A DNA stretch of 64,000 nt, from assembly GCA_003347645.1 (NCBI GenBank), contig QDFX01000002.1, positions 124,001 through 188,000 on the forward strand. The letters are read 5' to 3'. The notes under the pieces were generated by a model. The model did not search any database. It was not told the DNA's origin and worked only from the letters and a program-made list of their open reading frames with translations. The position numbers and the translations under genes are program-made. This document shows, in pieces, positions 37,828 to 46,223 of the stretch (position 1 is the stretch's first letter; the number at the start of each line of letters is the position of its first letter). This DNA is from Rhizobiaceae bacterium CPCC 101076. Lineage in GTDB: Bacteria; Pseudomonadota; Alphaproteobacteria; Rhizobiales; Methylopilaceae.

Positions 37828-39444
37828 TCAATACACATCGGCCTGGTACCGATGCGCCGCCTTCAACGCGGCGACATAGGTCTTAGCCGCCACCGCATCG
37901 CAACCACGGTGCTCCTCGACGATCGCATGCAGCGCCCGGTCGACATCGGCCGCCATGCGCTTGGCGTCGCCGCAGATGTAGAAATGCGCGCCACGCTCAA
38001 GCCATTGATAGAGCTCGGCGCCCTCTTCGCGCATCCGGTCCTGTACATACACCTTCCTGTCGCCGTCGCGCGACCAGGCGAGCGACAGCTTCGTCAGCGC
38101 TCCGGCCGTCTGGAGACCCGCCAATTCCTCCTCGTAGAAGAAGTCGTTGTCTCGCCGCTGATGGCCGAAGAACAGCCACGCACCGCCGGTCGCCGAAGTC
38201 GCCAGCCGATCCTGGAGGAATGCGCGGAACGGGGCGATGCCGGTGCCGGGCCCGACCATGATGATCGGCACGCTGCCGTCCGCCGGCAGAGCAAACCCGT
38301 GCGCCTTCTGTACATACACCGGGAGTTTTGCTCCCTCGCCGATACGTCCAGCGAGGAATGTCGATGCGACGCCCAGCCGTTCCCGGGAGCCGATCTCGTA
38401 GCGAACGGCGTCGACGGTCAGCGTCAACCGTCCGGCCTGTGCCTTCGGGCTCGACGAGATCGAATAGAGGCGCGGCTGCAGCGGGTCGAGCACCGAGAGG
38501 AAAGCGCCCGCTTCCAGCATGGTGGACGGCGACTTGTCGAGCGCGGCCAAGACGTCAGTCACGTCGAGATCGCCGTCGGGGTCCTCGCCTTCGGCCATCC
38601 GCGCCAGCTTCACCTTCTCGTCGGGGTCCTCGGCCATCTCGCCGATCAGCGCGAACAAAGCGTCGGGGGCAGCGCCGATCGCCTTCTCGCGCAGCAGCAC
38701 GTCACGCACGGACTTGCCGTCGGCTGTCGCATCGGCCGCGAGACCGAGCCGCGCCATGATCGCGTCGACCAGGCCCGCGTCGTTCACCGGCATCAGGCCG
38801 AAGCTGTCGCCGGCGGCGTAGTCCAGTCCGTCGGGAAGCTGGAACTCGACGTGCCAGGTCTCCTTGGCGGACGCACCCTTGTTCAGCCGCGACCGGCTCA
38901 GGAAGGTCGCGTCGACGGGGTGCTCCCGCGAGCGCCCCGGTGCCGAGGCGGGCGCCGCCTGCGTCTCAGCCTTTGCCTCAACTGCCGGAGCCGCGCCACC
39001 GTCGAGTTCCGCGGCGAGCTTCTTCAGCATGCGCATCGTCTCCTTGCCGCCGGGCTGGCAAAGATTGAGGCGCTCCTCTTTCTTGAGAGCGATCGCGTTC
39101 GAATAGTCTTCGCAATTGTAGCCGCACTGGCCGCAGTCCTGCTGCGCCATTGCCGCCATCATCCGGCGCTTCAGCGGCTTGCCGTCGGCCAGGGCCATGC
39201 GCTCGTCCATCGCCATGGTGGGGTCGTGCCACGGCGCGCCGTCGTCGACTTCGGCTGGTTCTGCCGTACCCGGCAGTCCGGGCATGAAGGCAGCGGCCTG
39301 CTCCGACGACAGGCTCGCCGGGCCGGCGCCGTCGAGCGACAACATCCCGGCAAAGAAGCCGTTCAGCCAGGCCCGCTGCTCGGACGAGAACGGGGCATTG
39401 TCCGGAAGGACCGGCGAGAAGAAGGGTGACGGCTGAACGCTCAT
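37828..39444 (-). CDS. [4Fe-4S]-FNR flavoprotein, CysJ-like, proposed electron donor to NirA
   Basis: 538 aa. Order: N-terminal motif FSSEQRAWLNGFFAG (19-33). Then an iron-sulfur domain with Cys 104, 107, 111 and 129 (DCGQCGYNC, LCQPGG). Then a sulfite-reductase-type FAD/NADP module with YSISSSP, VGPGTGIAPFRAFLQ, FFGHQRR and the C-terminal YQADVY. It resembles the flavoprotein subunit of sulfite reductase, but the flavodoxin domain is replaced by a small [4Fe-4S] domain. I infer electron flow from NADPH through FAD and the cluster to NirA, whose gene overlaps by four bases and whose N-terminus carries a similar motif. Databases often call this type sulfite reductase subunit alpha. Confidence 0.85.
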   Translation of the reverse strand: MSVQPSPFFSPVLPDNAPFSSEQRAWLNGFFAGMLSLDGAGPASLSSEQAAAFMPGLPGTAEPAEVDDGAPWHDPTMAMDERMALADGKPLKRRMMAAMAQQDCGQCGYNCEDYSNAIALKKEERLNLCQPGGKETMRMLKKLAAELDGGAAPAVEAKAETQAAPASAPGRSREHPVDATFLSRSRLNKGASAKETWHVEFQLPDGLDYAAGDSFGLMPVNDAGLVDAIMARLGLAADATADGKSVRDVLLREKAIGAAPDALFALIGEMAEDPDEKVKLARMAEGEDPDGDLDVTDVLAALDKSPSTMLEAGAFLSVLDPLQPRLYSISSSPKAQAGRLTLTVDAVRYEIGSRERLGVASTFLAGRIGEGAKLPVYVQKAHGFALPADGSVPIIMVGPGTGIAPFRAFLQDRLATSATGGAWLFFGHQRRDNDFFYEEELAGLQTAGALTKLSLAWSRDGDRKVYVQDRMREEGAELYQWLERGAHFYICGDAKRMAADVDRALHAIVEEHRGCDAVAAKTYVAALKAAHRYQADVY

Positions 39445-41246
39445 TCCGCGGCCTCCGCCGCGAAGATCGCGGTCAGTTGGTCGATCTCGTGACGGCGGGT
39501 GAAGTCGGCGAAGCTTTCCTCGTCCGACGAGCGATTGGCCATCCAGCCTTTCAGCATCCGCTCGACGAGGCGCGGCGCGTCCTCGGCCTTCACGTCCTGG
39601 AAGAGCTCGCGGCCGATACCGGCATCGGGGCCGAACCCGCCGCCGACGCAGACATTGTAGCCATCGACCGTATCGCCCTCATCGGAGACGGTGACGCGCT
39701 GACCGATCAGGCCGATATCGCCGATGTAATGCTGGGCACAGCTGTTGTGGCAGCCGGTCAGGTGGATGTTCACCGGCCGATCGACCTGCACCGTCGCGTC
39801 GCAATGGAGCGCGATTTCCTCGGCATTGCGCTTGGTCGGCGCCGCCGCGAACTTGCATCCTTCGCTGCCGGTGCAGGCGACGAGGCCGGCCCGTACCGCT
39901 GTCGCCGAAATCCCTAGCCCCATCGCCTCGATGGCCGCCACGGCGAGCGCAACGTTCGCGTCGCGGACGCCTGAAACCAGCAGGTTCTGCCAGACGGTCA
40001 GCCGGATATCACCGTCACCGAGATCGCGGGAAATCTTGGCGATCCCGCGCATCTGCTCGACGGTCATCTTGCCGACCGGCAGCGTCACGCCGATCCAGTT
40101 CAGTCCATCCTGCTTCTGCTTGTGGACGCCGATATGCGCCTGCCGGTCGGATGCCGGCCGTTCGATCACGGCTTCGCCTGGAACGCGGACGAGCGCCTCG
40201 CCAAGCTTCGCCTCGACCTCGACCAGGAACTTGTCGAAGCCCCAGGCGTCGAGCACGTATTTCAGCCGCGCCTTCTTGCGATCGGTGCGGTCGCCATGGT
40301 CGACGAAGACGCGGACGATCGCATCCGCGACACGGGTCGTGTCCTCCGGCTTCACGATGACGCCGGTGTCCAGCGCCAGATCCTTGTGGCCGGTGATGCC
40401 GCCGAGCGCAAGGCGGAACCAGACCCCGGCCTCGACGCCGAACCCGTCCCTCACCTCGACCGCCGAGAAGCCGATATCGTTGGTATCCTCGAGCGCCGTG
40501 ATCAGTCCGGCGCCATCGAATGCCACGTTGAACTTGCGCGGCAGACCGTAGAGCGAGCGATCATTCAGGATGTGGTGGTGCCACTCGCTGGCATAGGGTC
40601 GGGTATCGAGCAATTCTTGCGGATCGATGCCCGCCGTCGGCGTACCGGTGACGTTGCGGATGTTGTCGGCGCCTGAGCCCTTGCAGGTCAGGCCGAGTGC
40701 AACGAGCTTCTCCAGCACCTGGATGCCGTCGGTCGCCGGAATCTCGCGAACCTGCAGATTGGCCCGCGTCGTCACATGGGCATATGGCCCGCCATGCGCC
40801 TCGGCGATATCGGCCACACTCGCGAACTGCCAGTGCGTCATCACCCCGTTCGGGATGCGCAATCGGACCATGTAGCTGTCCTGCGCCGGCCCGACGAAGA
40901 ACAGGCCATGATAGCGCCAGCGCAGAATGTCCGGCCCCTTCGGATAGACGCCGTCCTTCGCTGCCTTCTTCATCCGGCTGTAGGAATCGAGGCCGTTTTC
41001 CTCGCGCCGGGCGATCTCGATGGGATCGAGTTTCTTGCCCTCGGCTTCCGTGCGGAGCTGCGCCTTGAGGCCGGCGGCGTCCGGGCCAGTGGGCTCGGCG
41101 GGGGCCGATGCCGGAGCCATTCCGGGCATCGCGCCGCCGCGCGCGCCGAGTGGCGGCAGGCCGCGCGACGAGCGCATCGCGCCCAGCCCCGAGACGAAGC
41201 CTTCGAGATAGCGTTTCTGTTCCGCTGAAAAATCGCCGCTCATCAT
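39441..41246 (-). CDS. nirA: NirA family sirohaem reductase (assimilatory nitrite reductase)
   Basis: 601 aa sirohaem/[4Fe-4S] enzyme of the ferredoxin-nitrite/sulfite reductase family; by context it reduces nitrite to ammonium. Two ferredoxin-like halves with RANLQVREIP and DIRLTVWQNLLVSG. Cluster and sirohaem ligands Cys 458, 464, 499 and 503 (CTGSEGC, GCHNSC). Residues 6-20 (FSAEQKRYLEGFVSG) precede the catalytic part and resemble the N-terminus of the flavoprotein downstream. Starts at one of two adjacent ATGs (41246 or 41243; GAGGCG suits the second). Overlaps the flavoprotein gene as ATGA. Sulfite as substrate is less likely given the operon. Confidence 0.92.
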   Translation of the reverse strand: MMSGDFSAEQKRYLEGFVSGLGAMRSSRGLPPLGARGGAMPGMAPASAPAEPTGPDAAGLKAQLRTEAEGKKLDPIEIARREENGLDSYSRMKKAAKDGVYPKGPDILRWRYHGLFFVGPAQDSYMVRLRIPNGVMTHWQFASVADIAEAHGGPYAHVTTRANLQVREIPATDGIQVLEKLVALGLTCKGSGADNIRNVTGTPTAGIDPQELLDTRPYASEWHHHILNDRSLYGLPRKFNVAFDGAGLITALEDTNDIGFSAVEVRDGFGVEAGVWFRLALGGITGHKDLALDTGVIVKPEDTTRVADAIVRVFVDHGDRTDRKKARLKYVLDAWGFDKFLVEVEAKLGEALVRVPGEAVIERPASDRQAHIGVHKQKQDGLNWIGVTLPVGKMTVEQMRGIAKISRDLGDGDIRLTVWQNLLVSGVRDANVALAVAAIEAMGLGISATAVRAGLVACTGSEGCKFAAAPTKRNAEEIALHCDATVQVDRPVNIHLTGCHNSCAQHYIGDIGLIGQRVTVSDEGDTVDGYNVCVGGGFGPDAGIGRELFQDVKAEDAPRLVERMLKGWMANRSSDEESFADFTRRHEIDQLTAIFAAEAAE

Positions 41247-41250
41247 CGCC

Positions 41251-42459
41251 TCATGCGGCCGCGCAAAGCGCGGGCCCGAAGATCAGGGTGTCGCGGATCG
41301 GCGCGGTGTCGGCGCCGCTCTGGATCAGATTGAAGAAGAAGGCGCCGTCGGCGGTGTCGCCGTAGAGCACGGCGCCGATCAGCCGGTCGTCCTTCAGTAC
41401 GAGTCGCCGATAGACGCCACGGCCGGGATCGCGCAGCACGACATCCTCGCGGTCTTCGGCGGGCGCGAAATCGCCGGCCGAGAACAAATCGATGCCGGTC
41501 ACCTTCAGCCGCGTGGCCGTCGCCGCGGGAACGTAGGAACCGCCCGCGCCCACTAGCGTCCTGGCCAATACCGCCGCCATGTCGTAGAGCGGAGCGACGA
41601 GCCCGTAACAGGAGCCGCGATGCTGGACGCATTCGCCGACCGCGAAGATATGCGGATCGCTAGTCCGCATCTCGTCGTCGACGACCACGCCGCGATCGAC
41701 GACGAGACCCGCGCTGCGCGCCAGATCCGCGTTCGGCCGAACGCCAACCGCCATCACTACGAGATCGGCCTCGATCTCCGGTCCGAGTTTCAGCTTCACC
41801 CCGGTCACGCGGTCGGTGCCAAGAATGGCTTCCGTCACCGCGCCGGTGACAACCTCGATCCCGCGCCCTTCCAGCTCGCGCCGGAGCATCCGCCCGGCCT
41901 CGACGTCGAGCTGGCGTTCCATCAGGCCGGGCATCAGGTGGACGACCGTGACCTTCATCCCGCGCGCCAACAGACCATTGGCCGCTTCAAGTCCAAGCAG
42001 GCCGCCGCCGATAACCACCGCACGGCCGCCGCGGCCGGCCGCCACGACCATCCGGTCGACGTCGAATGCGTCGCGAAAGCTCACGACACCGTCGAGCTCG
42101 GCTCCCGGCAGGGGCAGCATGATCGGATGCGAGCCGGTGGCGAGGATCAGTTTGTCATAGGAGATGCGCTCGCCAGCGCTCGTCATTACTTCACGCGCCG
42201 CGGGGTCGATCCCCGAGACCGGAGCCGAACGGCGAAGCTCGACGCCCGCCTCCGCGTACCAATCGGCGCCATGCGAGACGATGTCGTCGAAGCTCTTCTC
42301 GCCGGCCAGGACCGGCGAGAGCATGATCCTGTTATAGGCGAAATGCGGCTCTGCGCCGAACACGGTGATGTCGAAGCGGCCCGGAGCGCGCGCCAGCATC
42401 TCCTCCACCGCGCGGATACCGGCCATGCCGTTTCCAATGACGACGAGCCGGTCCTTCAT
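41251..42459 (-). CDS. NirB-like NAD(P)H/FAD oxidoreductase (Flp/NasC-like)
   Basis: 402 aa. Pyridine-nucleotide-disulfide oxidoreductase fold: FAD loop VVIGNGMAGIRAVEEML (5-21), AYNRIMLSPVLAGE (typical of the NirB N-terminus), NAD loop VIGGGLLGLEAANGLL, and GECVQHRG. It equals the flavin half of NirB but stops before the [2Fe-2S] BFD and sirohaem domains. The BFD domain is instead on NasA, so this protein most simply passes NAD(P)H electrons to NasA, as NasC/NasB do elsewhere. A similar protein, Flp, is encoded beside a haemoglobin in Bradyrhizobium, the same pairing as here. Confidence 0.9.
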   Translation of the reverse strand: MKDRLVVIGNGMAGIRAVEEMLARAPGRFDITVFGAEPHFAYNRIMLSPVLAGEKSFDDIVSHGADWYAEAGVELRRSAPVSGIDPAAREVMTSAGERISYDKLILATGSHPIMLPLPGAELDGVVSFRDAFDVDRMVVAAGRGGRAVVIGGGLLGLEAANGLLARGMKVTVVHLMPGLMERQLDVEAGRMLRRELEGRGIEVVTGAVTEAILGTDRVTGVKLKLGPEIEADLVVMAVGVRPNADLARSAGLVVDRGVVVDDEMRTSDPHIFAVGECVQHRGSCYGLVAPLYDMAAVLARTLVGAGGSYVPAATATRLKVTGIDLFSAGDFAPAEDREDVVLRDPGRGVYRRLVLKDDRLIGAVLYGDTADGAFFFNLIQSGADTAPIRDTLIFGPALCAAA

Positions 42460-42884
42460 GACGCCCGCGCCTTCTCGGCGGAGGCGGCGGCGTCCTTCAT
42501 GAAGCCCGCGAGAAAGGTGTAGGTCTCGACCCAGGCTTCGCGCACATCCGGCGTGAAGCCGTCCCCGAGCCCCTGCTCCAGCGTCCAGATCAATGACGCG
42601 CCGACTGGCTCGTAATGCTCCGGCTTGACGCCGTAATCGTTGTGCCGCACCGCCAGTGCCGCGACGGCTGGCGCAATCGTTTCGAGCTTGGTCAGGCCGT
42701 TCACGGCTGTCGCAAGCATCATCATCAGCTTGCGCTTCTGCTCGCTCATATCCTCGGGGAACAGCCCCCGCAGATGCGGAGCCGCCTCGAACAGGCGGCC
42801 GTAGAACAGATCGGCGGCGACATCCGAAATCGGGGCAACCTTCCGGAAGCTCTCCTGGACGAGCGCGATGTGACGGTCATCCAT
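42456..42884 (-). CDS. Single-domain haemoglobin (Bjgb-like)
   Basis: 142 aa bacterial haemoglobin of the Vitreoscilla/flavohaemoglobin type with no reductase domain. Tyr28 (LFYGRLFE) sits at the distal B10 position; the proximal His is His81 in AVRHNDYGVKPEHYEPVG. Encoded in the nitrate operon, overlapping nrtD (TGATG) and the FAD oxidoreductase gene (ATGA), so it is made with nitrate and nitrite reductases. Likely job: oxidise nitric oxide, formed as a by-product of nitrite, to nitrate. Start is ATG 42884; a GTG three bases earlier is possible. Confidence 0.92.
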   Translation of the reverse strand: MDDRHIALVQESFRKVAPISDVAADLFYGRLFEAAPHLRGLFPEDMSEQKRKLMMMLATAVNGLTKLETIAPAVAALAVRHNDYGVKPEHYEPVGASLIWTLEQGLGDGFTPDVREAWVETYTFLAGFMKDAAASAEKARAS

Positions 42885-43681
42885 CACGCCGCCTCGACGA
42901 AACGGTGGCGCTCGTAGAGGAACTTCAGGACAGCCTGGCGGCAGCGGATGTACGCCGCGTCTGACACCAGTTCGAGCCGCTTGCGTGGACGCGCCAGCGG
43001 CACGTCGAGAATCTCGCCGATCCGCGCCGACGGGCCGTTCGTCATCATCACGATGCGGTCGGACAGAAGCACCGCCTCGTCGACGTCATGGGTGATCATC
43101 ATCACGGTGTTGCCGAGCGTCGCATGGATCTGCATGACGGAGTCCTGCAGATGTGCCCTGGTGAGTGCGTCGAGCGCTCCGAACGGCTCGTCGAGCAGAA
43201 GCACCTTCGGCTCCATCGCGAGAGCGCGGGCGATACCGACGCGCTGCTTCATGCCGCCGGAGATTTCGGACGGCCTTTTGTCCTTGGCATGCGCCATTTG
43301 CACCAGATCGAGATTGTGCATGGTCCAGGCATGGCGCTCCGCCTTGGACCGCGTCTTGCGGGAGACCTTGTCGACCGCGAGCGAGACGTTCTCGTAGACC
43401 GTCAGCCACGGCAGCAGGGAATGGTTCTGGAAGACCACCGCCCGGTCTGGTCCGGGGTCGTTGACCTCCTTGTCCTCCAGCAGGACGACGCCGGTCGTGG
43501 CATCCGTCAGGCCGGCGACGATGTTGAGCAGCGTCGACTTCCCGCAGCCGGAATGGCCGATGATCGAGATGAACTCGCCGCGCTCGACCTTGAGGTCGAT
43601 CTCCTTCAGCACCTCGGTGGATGCCGCACCGCGAGAGAAGCTTTTGCCGACGGATTCGAGCGAGAGATAAGGTTTCGCCAT
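42884..43681 (-). CDS. nrtD: Nitrate ABC transporter ATP-binding protein
   Basis: 265 aa. Walker A GHSGCGKSTLL (about 37-47), Q-loop VVFQNHSLLPWLTVYENV, signature ISGGMKQRVGIARAL, Walker B LLLDEPFGALDALT and switch THDVDEAV. The NrtC/NrtD type of ATPase, without the extra substrate-binding domain of cyanobacterial NrtC. Start MAKPYLSLESVGKSF at 43681 with GAGGAG upstream; open frame beyond overlaps nrtB. Confidence 0.95.
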   Translation of the reverse strand: MAKPYLSLESVGKSFSRGAASTEVLKEIDLKVERGEFISIIGHSGCGKSTLLNIVAGLTDATTGVVLLEDKEVNDPGPDRAVVFQNHSLLPWLTVYENVSLAVDKVSRKTRSKAERHAWTMHNLDLVQMAHAKDKRPSEISGGMKQRVGIARALAMEPKVLLLDEPFGALDALTRAHLQDSVMQIHATLGNTVMMITHDVDEAVLLSDRIVMMTNGPSARIGEILDVPLARPRKRLELVSDAAYIRCRQAVLKFLYERHRFVEAA

Positions 43682-43692
43682 GACGGTTCTCC

Positions 43693-44592
43693 TCAGGAGT
43701 TCGCAGTACCGCGGGTGACCGCGTGGGCGACGAGAGCGACGAGACGGTCGAGGAGGAAGCCGACGATGCCGACATAGGTCAGCGCGACGATGATGTCGCT
43801 GATCAGCGACGAGTTCCAAGCGTCCCAGATGAAGAAGCCGATGCCGACGCCGCCGATCAGCATCTCGGCCGCGACGATCGCGAGCCAGCTGAGGCCGATG
43901 CCGATCTTGAGGCCGGTGAAGATGTACGGTGCGGCCGCCGGGATCATGATCTTGATCGCGTATTCAGCCGGGTTCAGCCGCAGCACGCGGGCGACGTTGC
44001 GGTAATCCTGCGGGATGTTGCGGATGCCAACGGCCGTGTTGATGACGATCGGCCAGACTGCCGTCACGAAAATCACGAAGATCGCCGAAGGTTCGCCGTC
44101 GCGGAAAGCGGCCAGCGACAGCGGCAGCCAGGCAAGCGGCGGCACGGTGCGAAGCACCTGGAAGATCGGGTCGAGACCGCGCATCGCCCAGGTCGACTGG
44201 CCGATCAGCGTACCAAGGGCGACACCAATGACCGCCGCGATCGCGTAGCCGAGCATGACGCGCTTGAGACTGGCGAACAGGTGCCAGAAGAGCCCCTTGT
44301 CGAGGCCGCCCCGGTCATAAAACGGGTCGATGATGAGTTCCCAGCTGTCGTTGATGACCTGCGACGGCGGTGGCAGGCTCGAGCCGGTCCTGCTGCACAG
44401 CAATTCCCAGATGAGCAGCAATGCTGCGAGCGTCACGAGCGGCGGCACGATGCGTGTCGCCAAGGCGCGGAGGAGCGGCATGACCCGCGACTGCAGGGCG
44501 GCGGCGGAAGACGGCGCCGGCAGGGCCAGCACCTTCGCCGCGCCGGGCAGCCGGTGGACTTTCGTTTCGGTCTCGATTGCGGGCAGGCTCAT
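43693..44592 (-). CDS. nrtB: Nitrate ABC transporter permease
   Basis: 299 aa inner-membrane protein with about six helices. Starts MSLPAIETETKVHRLPGAAK; the EAA-type loop is in NVARVLRLNPAEYAIKIMIP. Start at 44592 has GGAGGAGAGGCC directly upstream. Partner of nrtA (23 bp upstream) and nrtD (11 bp downstream). Confidence 0.95.
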   Translation of the reverse strand: MSLPAIETETKVHRLPGAAKVLALPAPSSAAALQSRVMPLLRALATRIVPPLVTLAALLLIWELLCSRTGSSLPPPSQVINDSWELIIDPFYDRGGLDKGLFWHLFASLKRVMLGYAIAAVIGVALGTLIGQSTWAMRGLDPIFQVLRTVPPLAWLPLSLAAFRDGEPSAIFVIFVTAVWPIVINTAVGIRNIPQDYRNVARVLRLNPAEYAIKIMIPAAAPYIFTGLKIGIGLSWLAIVAAEMLIGGVGIGFFIWDAWNSSLISDIIVALTYVGIVGFLLDRLVALVAHAVTRGTANS

Positions 44593-44615
44593 GGCCTCTC
44601 CTCCTTGTCGGGCGG

Positions 44616-45926
44616 TCAAGCCGCGGCGCGCTTGATGGTGAGGCTGGCGAGATAGTCTGCCGGCTTGTCGGGATCGAAGACCTTGCCGTCGAAGAAGGTT
44701 TCCTTGCCGCGCGATGTCGAGGCCGGGATGTCCTCGGCCTTGGCGCTGATCGCCTTGGCCGCCTCACGCCACAGATCCTCGCGGTTGACCTTGGCGACCA
44801 TGCTCTTGACGTCGGTGTCGACTGCGAACTTGCCCCAGCGGATGTCTTCCGTGAGGAACCATGCGTCGTGGCTCTGGAACGGATAGGAGGTGTGATCGCG
44901 CCAGAACTTCATGAAGTGCGGGCTGTTCGCCTCGACCCGGCCATTGCCGTAGTCGTAATTGCCCTTGATGCGCTCGATGATGTCCTTCTTCGGAACGTTG
45001 AACCAAGCGCGCTTGCCGACGATGTCAGCCATCTCGTCCTTGTTCGCCATGTCGTCGCACCAGATCTGGGCTTCCTGCACGGCCATCAGCAGCGCCTTGG
45101 TGGCGTTGGGGTTCTTGTCCACCCAGTCCGCCCGCATGGCGAAGCTCTTCTCGGGGTGCCGGTTCCAGATCTCGGCGGTGTTGCAGGCGGTGTAGCCGAT
45201 GCCCTGATGGATCAGCTGCTCGTTCCACGGCTCGCCGACGCAGAAAGCGTCCATCGTGCCGACCTTCATGTTCGCCACCATCTGGGGCGGCGGAACGACG
45301 ATGGTCTCGACATCGGAATCCGGATCGATGCCGCCGGCGGCAAGCCAATAGCGGAGCCACAGATCGTGGGTGCCGCCCGGGAAGGTCATAGCGACCTTGG
45401 CCGGAGTGCCGGCCGCCTTCTTCTTGGCAAAGGCCTCCTTCAGGACCGAGGAATCGACGCCGACCTTCAGGCCCTCGTATTCCTTGGCGACAGAAATTCC
45501 CTGGGAGTCGAGGTTCAGCCGCGCCAGGATGTACATCGGCAGCGGCACGTTGTTCTGCGTCACCTTGCCGGCTGAGATCAGATACGGCATCGGCGTCAGG
45601 ATATGCGCGCCGTCGATACCGGACCCTTGCGAGCCGAGGACGAGGTTGTCACGCGTCGTGCCCCACGACGCCTGCTTGACCACTTCGACATCGGGCATGC
45701 CGTATTTCGCGAACAGACCCTTTTCCTTCGCGACGATCAGCGGAGCGGCGTCAGTCAATGCGATGAAGCCGAGCACGGCCTCGGTCGTTTCCGGGCCAGC
45801 CGCGTGAGCGATGCTGGCTCCGAACGGCAACGCGGTCTTGGCCGCTGCGAGCAAGGCCGCAGTCGAAGCCGTCCCGATCAGTCCGCGCCTCGTAATGCCC
45901 TTGCCGTTCTCGATCCCGTCGCTCAT
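44616..45926 (-). CDS. nrtA: Nitrate ABC transporter substrate-binding protein
   Basis: 436 aa periplasmic nitrate/nitrite-binding protein of the NrtA/CmpA family. N-terminus has a twin-arginine signal (GITRRGLIGTASTAALLAA, cleavage after HAA). Conserved EAVLGFIALTDAAPLIVAKE, MTFPGGTHDLWLRYWLAAGG and DAFCVGEPWNEQ. ATG 45926 follows AAAGGACGGGCA. Its leader contains a terminator and hairpin (45949-46034) and a sigma-54 promoter (46080-46094). First structural gene of the operon. Confidence 0.95.
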   Translation of the reverse strand: MSDGIENGKGITRRGLIGTASTAALLAAAKTALPFGASIAHAAGPETTEAVLGFIALTDAAPLIVAKEKGLFAKYGMPDVEVVKQASWGTTRDNLVLGSQGSGIDGAHILTPMPYLISAGKVTQNNVPLPMYILARLNLDSQGISVAKEYEGLKVGVDSSVLKEAFAKKKAAGTPAKVAMTFPGGTHDLWLRYWLAAGGIDPDSDVETIVVPPPQMVANMKVGTMDAFCVGEPWNEQLIHQGIGYTACNTAEIWNRHPEKSFAMRADWVDKNPNATKALLMAVQEAQIWCDDMANKDEMADIVGKRAWFNVPKKDIIERIKGNYDYGNGRVEANSPHFMKFWRDHTSYPFQSHDAWFLTEDIRWGKFAVDTDVKSMVAKVNREDLWREAAKAISAKAEDIPASTSRGKETFFDGKVFDPDKPADYLASLTIKRAAA

Positions 45927-45948
45927 TGCCCGTCCTTTCGCGAAGCCG

Positions 45949-46034
45949 AAAAACAAAAAAGCCGCTGTCCGCACCGGGCCGGAGGCCAGGGCGAAACAGC
46001 GGCATCGCTTATGAAAGCACCCATCGTTGGGTGC
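45949..46034 (-). promoter_or_regulatory. nrtA leader: ANTAR-type hairpin and intrinsic terminator
   Basis: Reading toward nrtA, hairpin GCACCC-AACGAT-GGGTGC (46034-46017) has a six-base loop with A at position 1 and G at position 4, the pattern bound by ANTAR proteins. A weaker GC-rich hairpin lies just before it (about 46066-46038). Then comes a terminator: GCCGCTGT/ACAGCGGC stem (46003-45996 with 45968-45961) and TTTTTTGTTTTT, 23 bases before the nrtA ATG. NasT is an ANTAR protein, so nitrate-dependent antitermination is the natural reading. Confidence 0.8.
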
Positions 46035-46079
46035 GAAGCGCGCTCTCCAGGGAGGACGGAGCGAGCAAATCTGGTGCTT

Positions 46080-46094
46080 ACAAGCGCCGTGCCA
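46080..46094 (-). promoter_or_regulatory. Sigma-54 promoter of the nrtA operon
   Basis: TGGCACG-N4-TTGT on the minus strand; -24 GG and -12 at the exact spacing, with one mismatch (TTGT for TTGC). Predicted start near 46069 gives a leader of about 140 bases containing the hairpin and terminator. No clear NtrC site seen. Confidence 0.75.
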
Positions 46095-46223
46095 AACCTG
46101 AGTTCGCACCTAAGTGGCCGCACAGCCACCGCAAATCGCTGCGCTTGTCAGCGACTGTGTTTATCGCTTTGGAAGAAGTCCAATCGCAAGATTAATTGTT
46201 GTGCATGCCTGCTGAATGAGCAG

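Noticed and set aside
39441-41246. Sulfite reductase instead of nitrite reductase
   Set aside because: The family alone allows it, but the gene lies between nitrate import, haemoglobin and nitrate reductase genes, behind the NasST leader.
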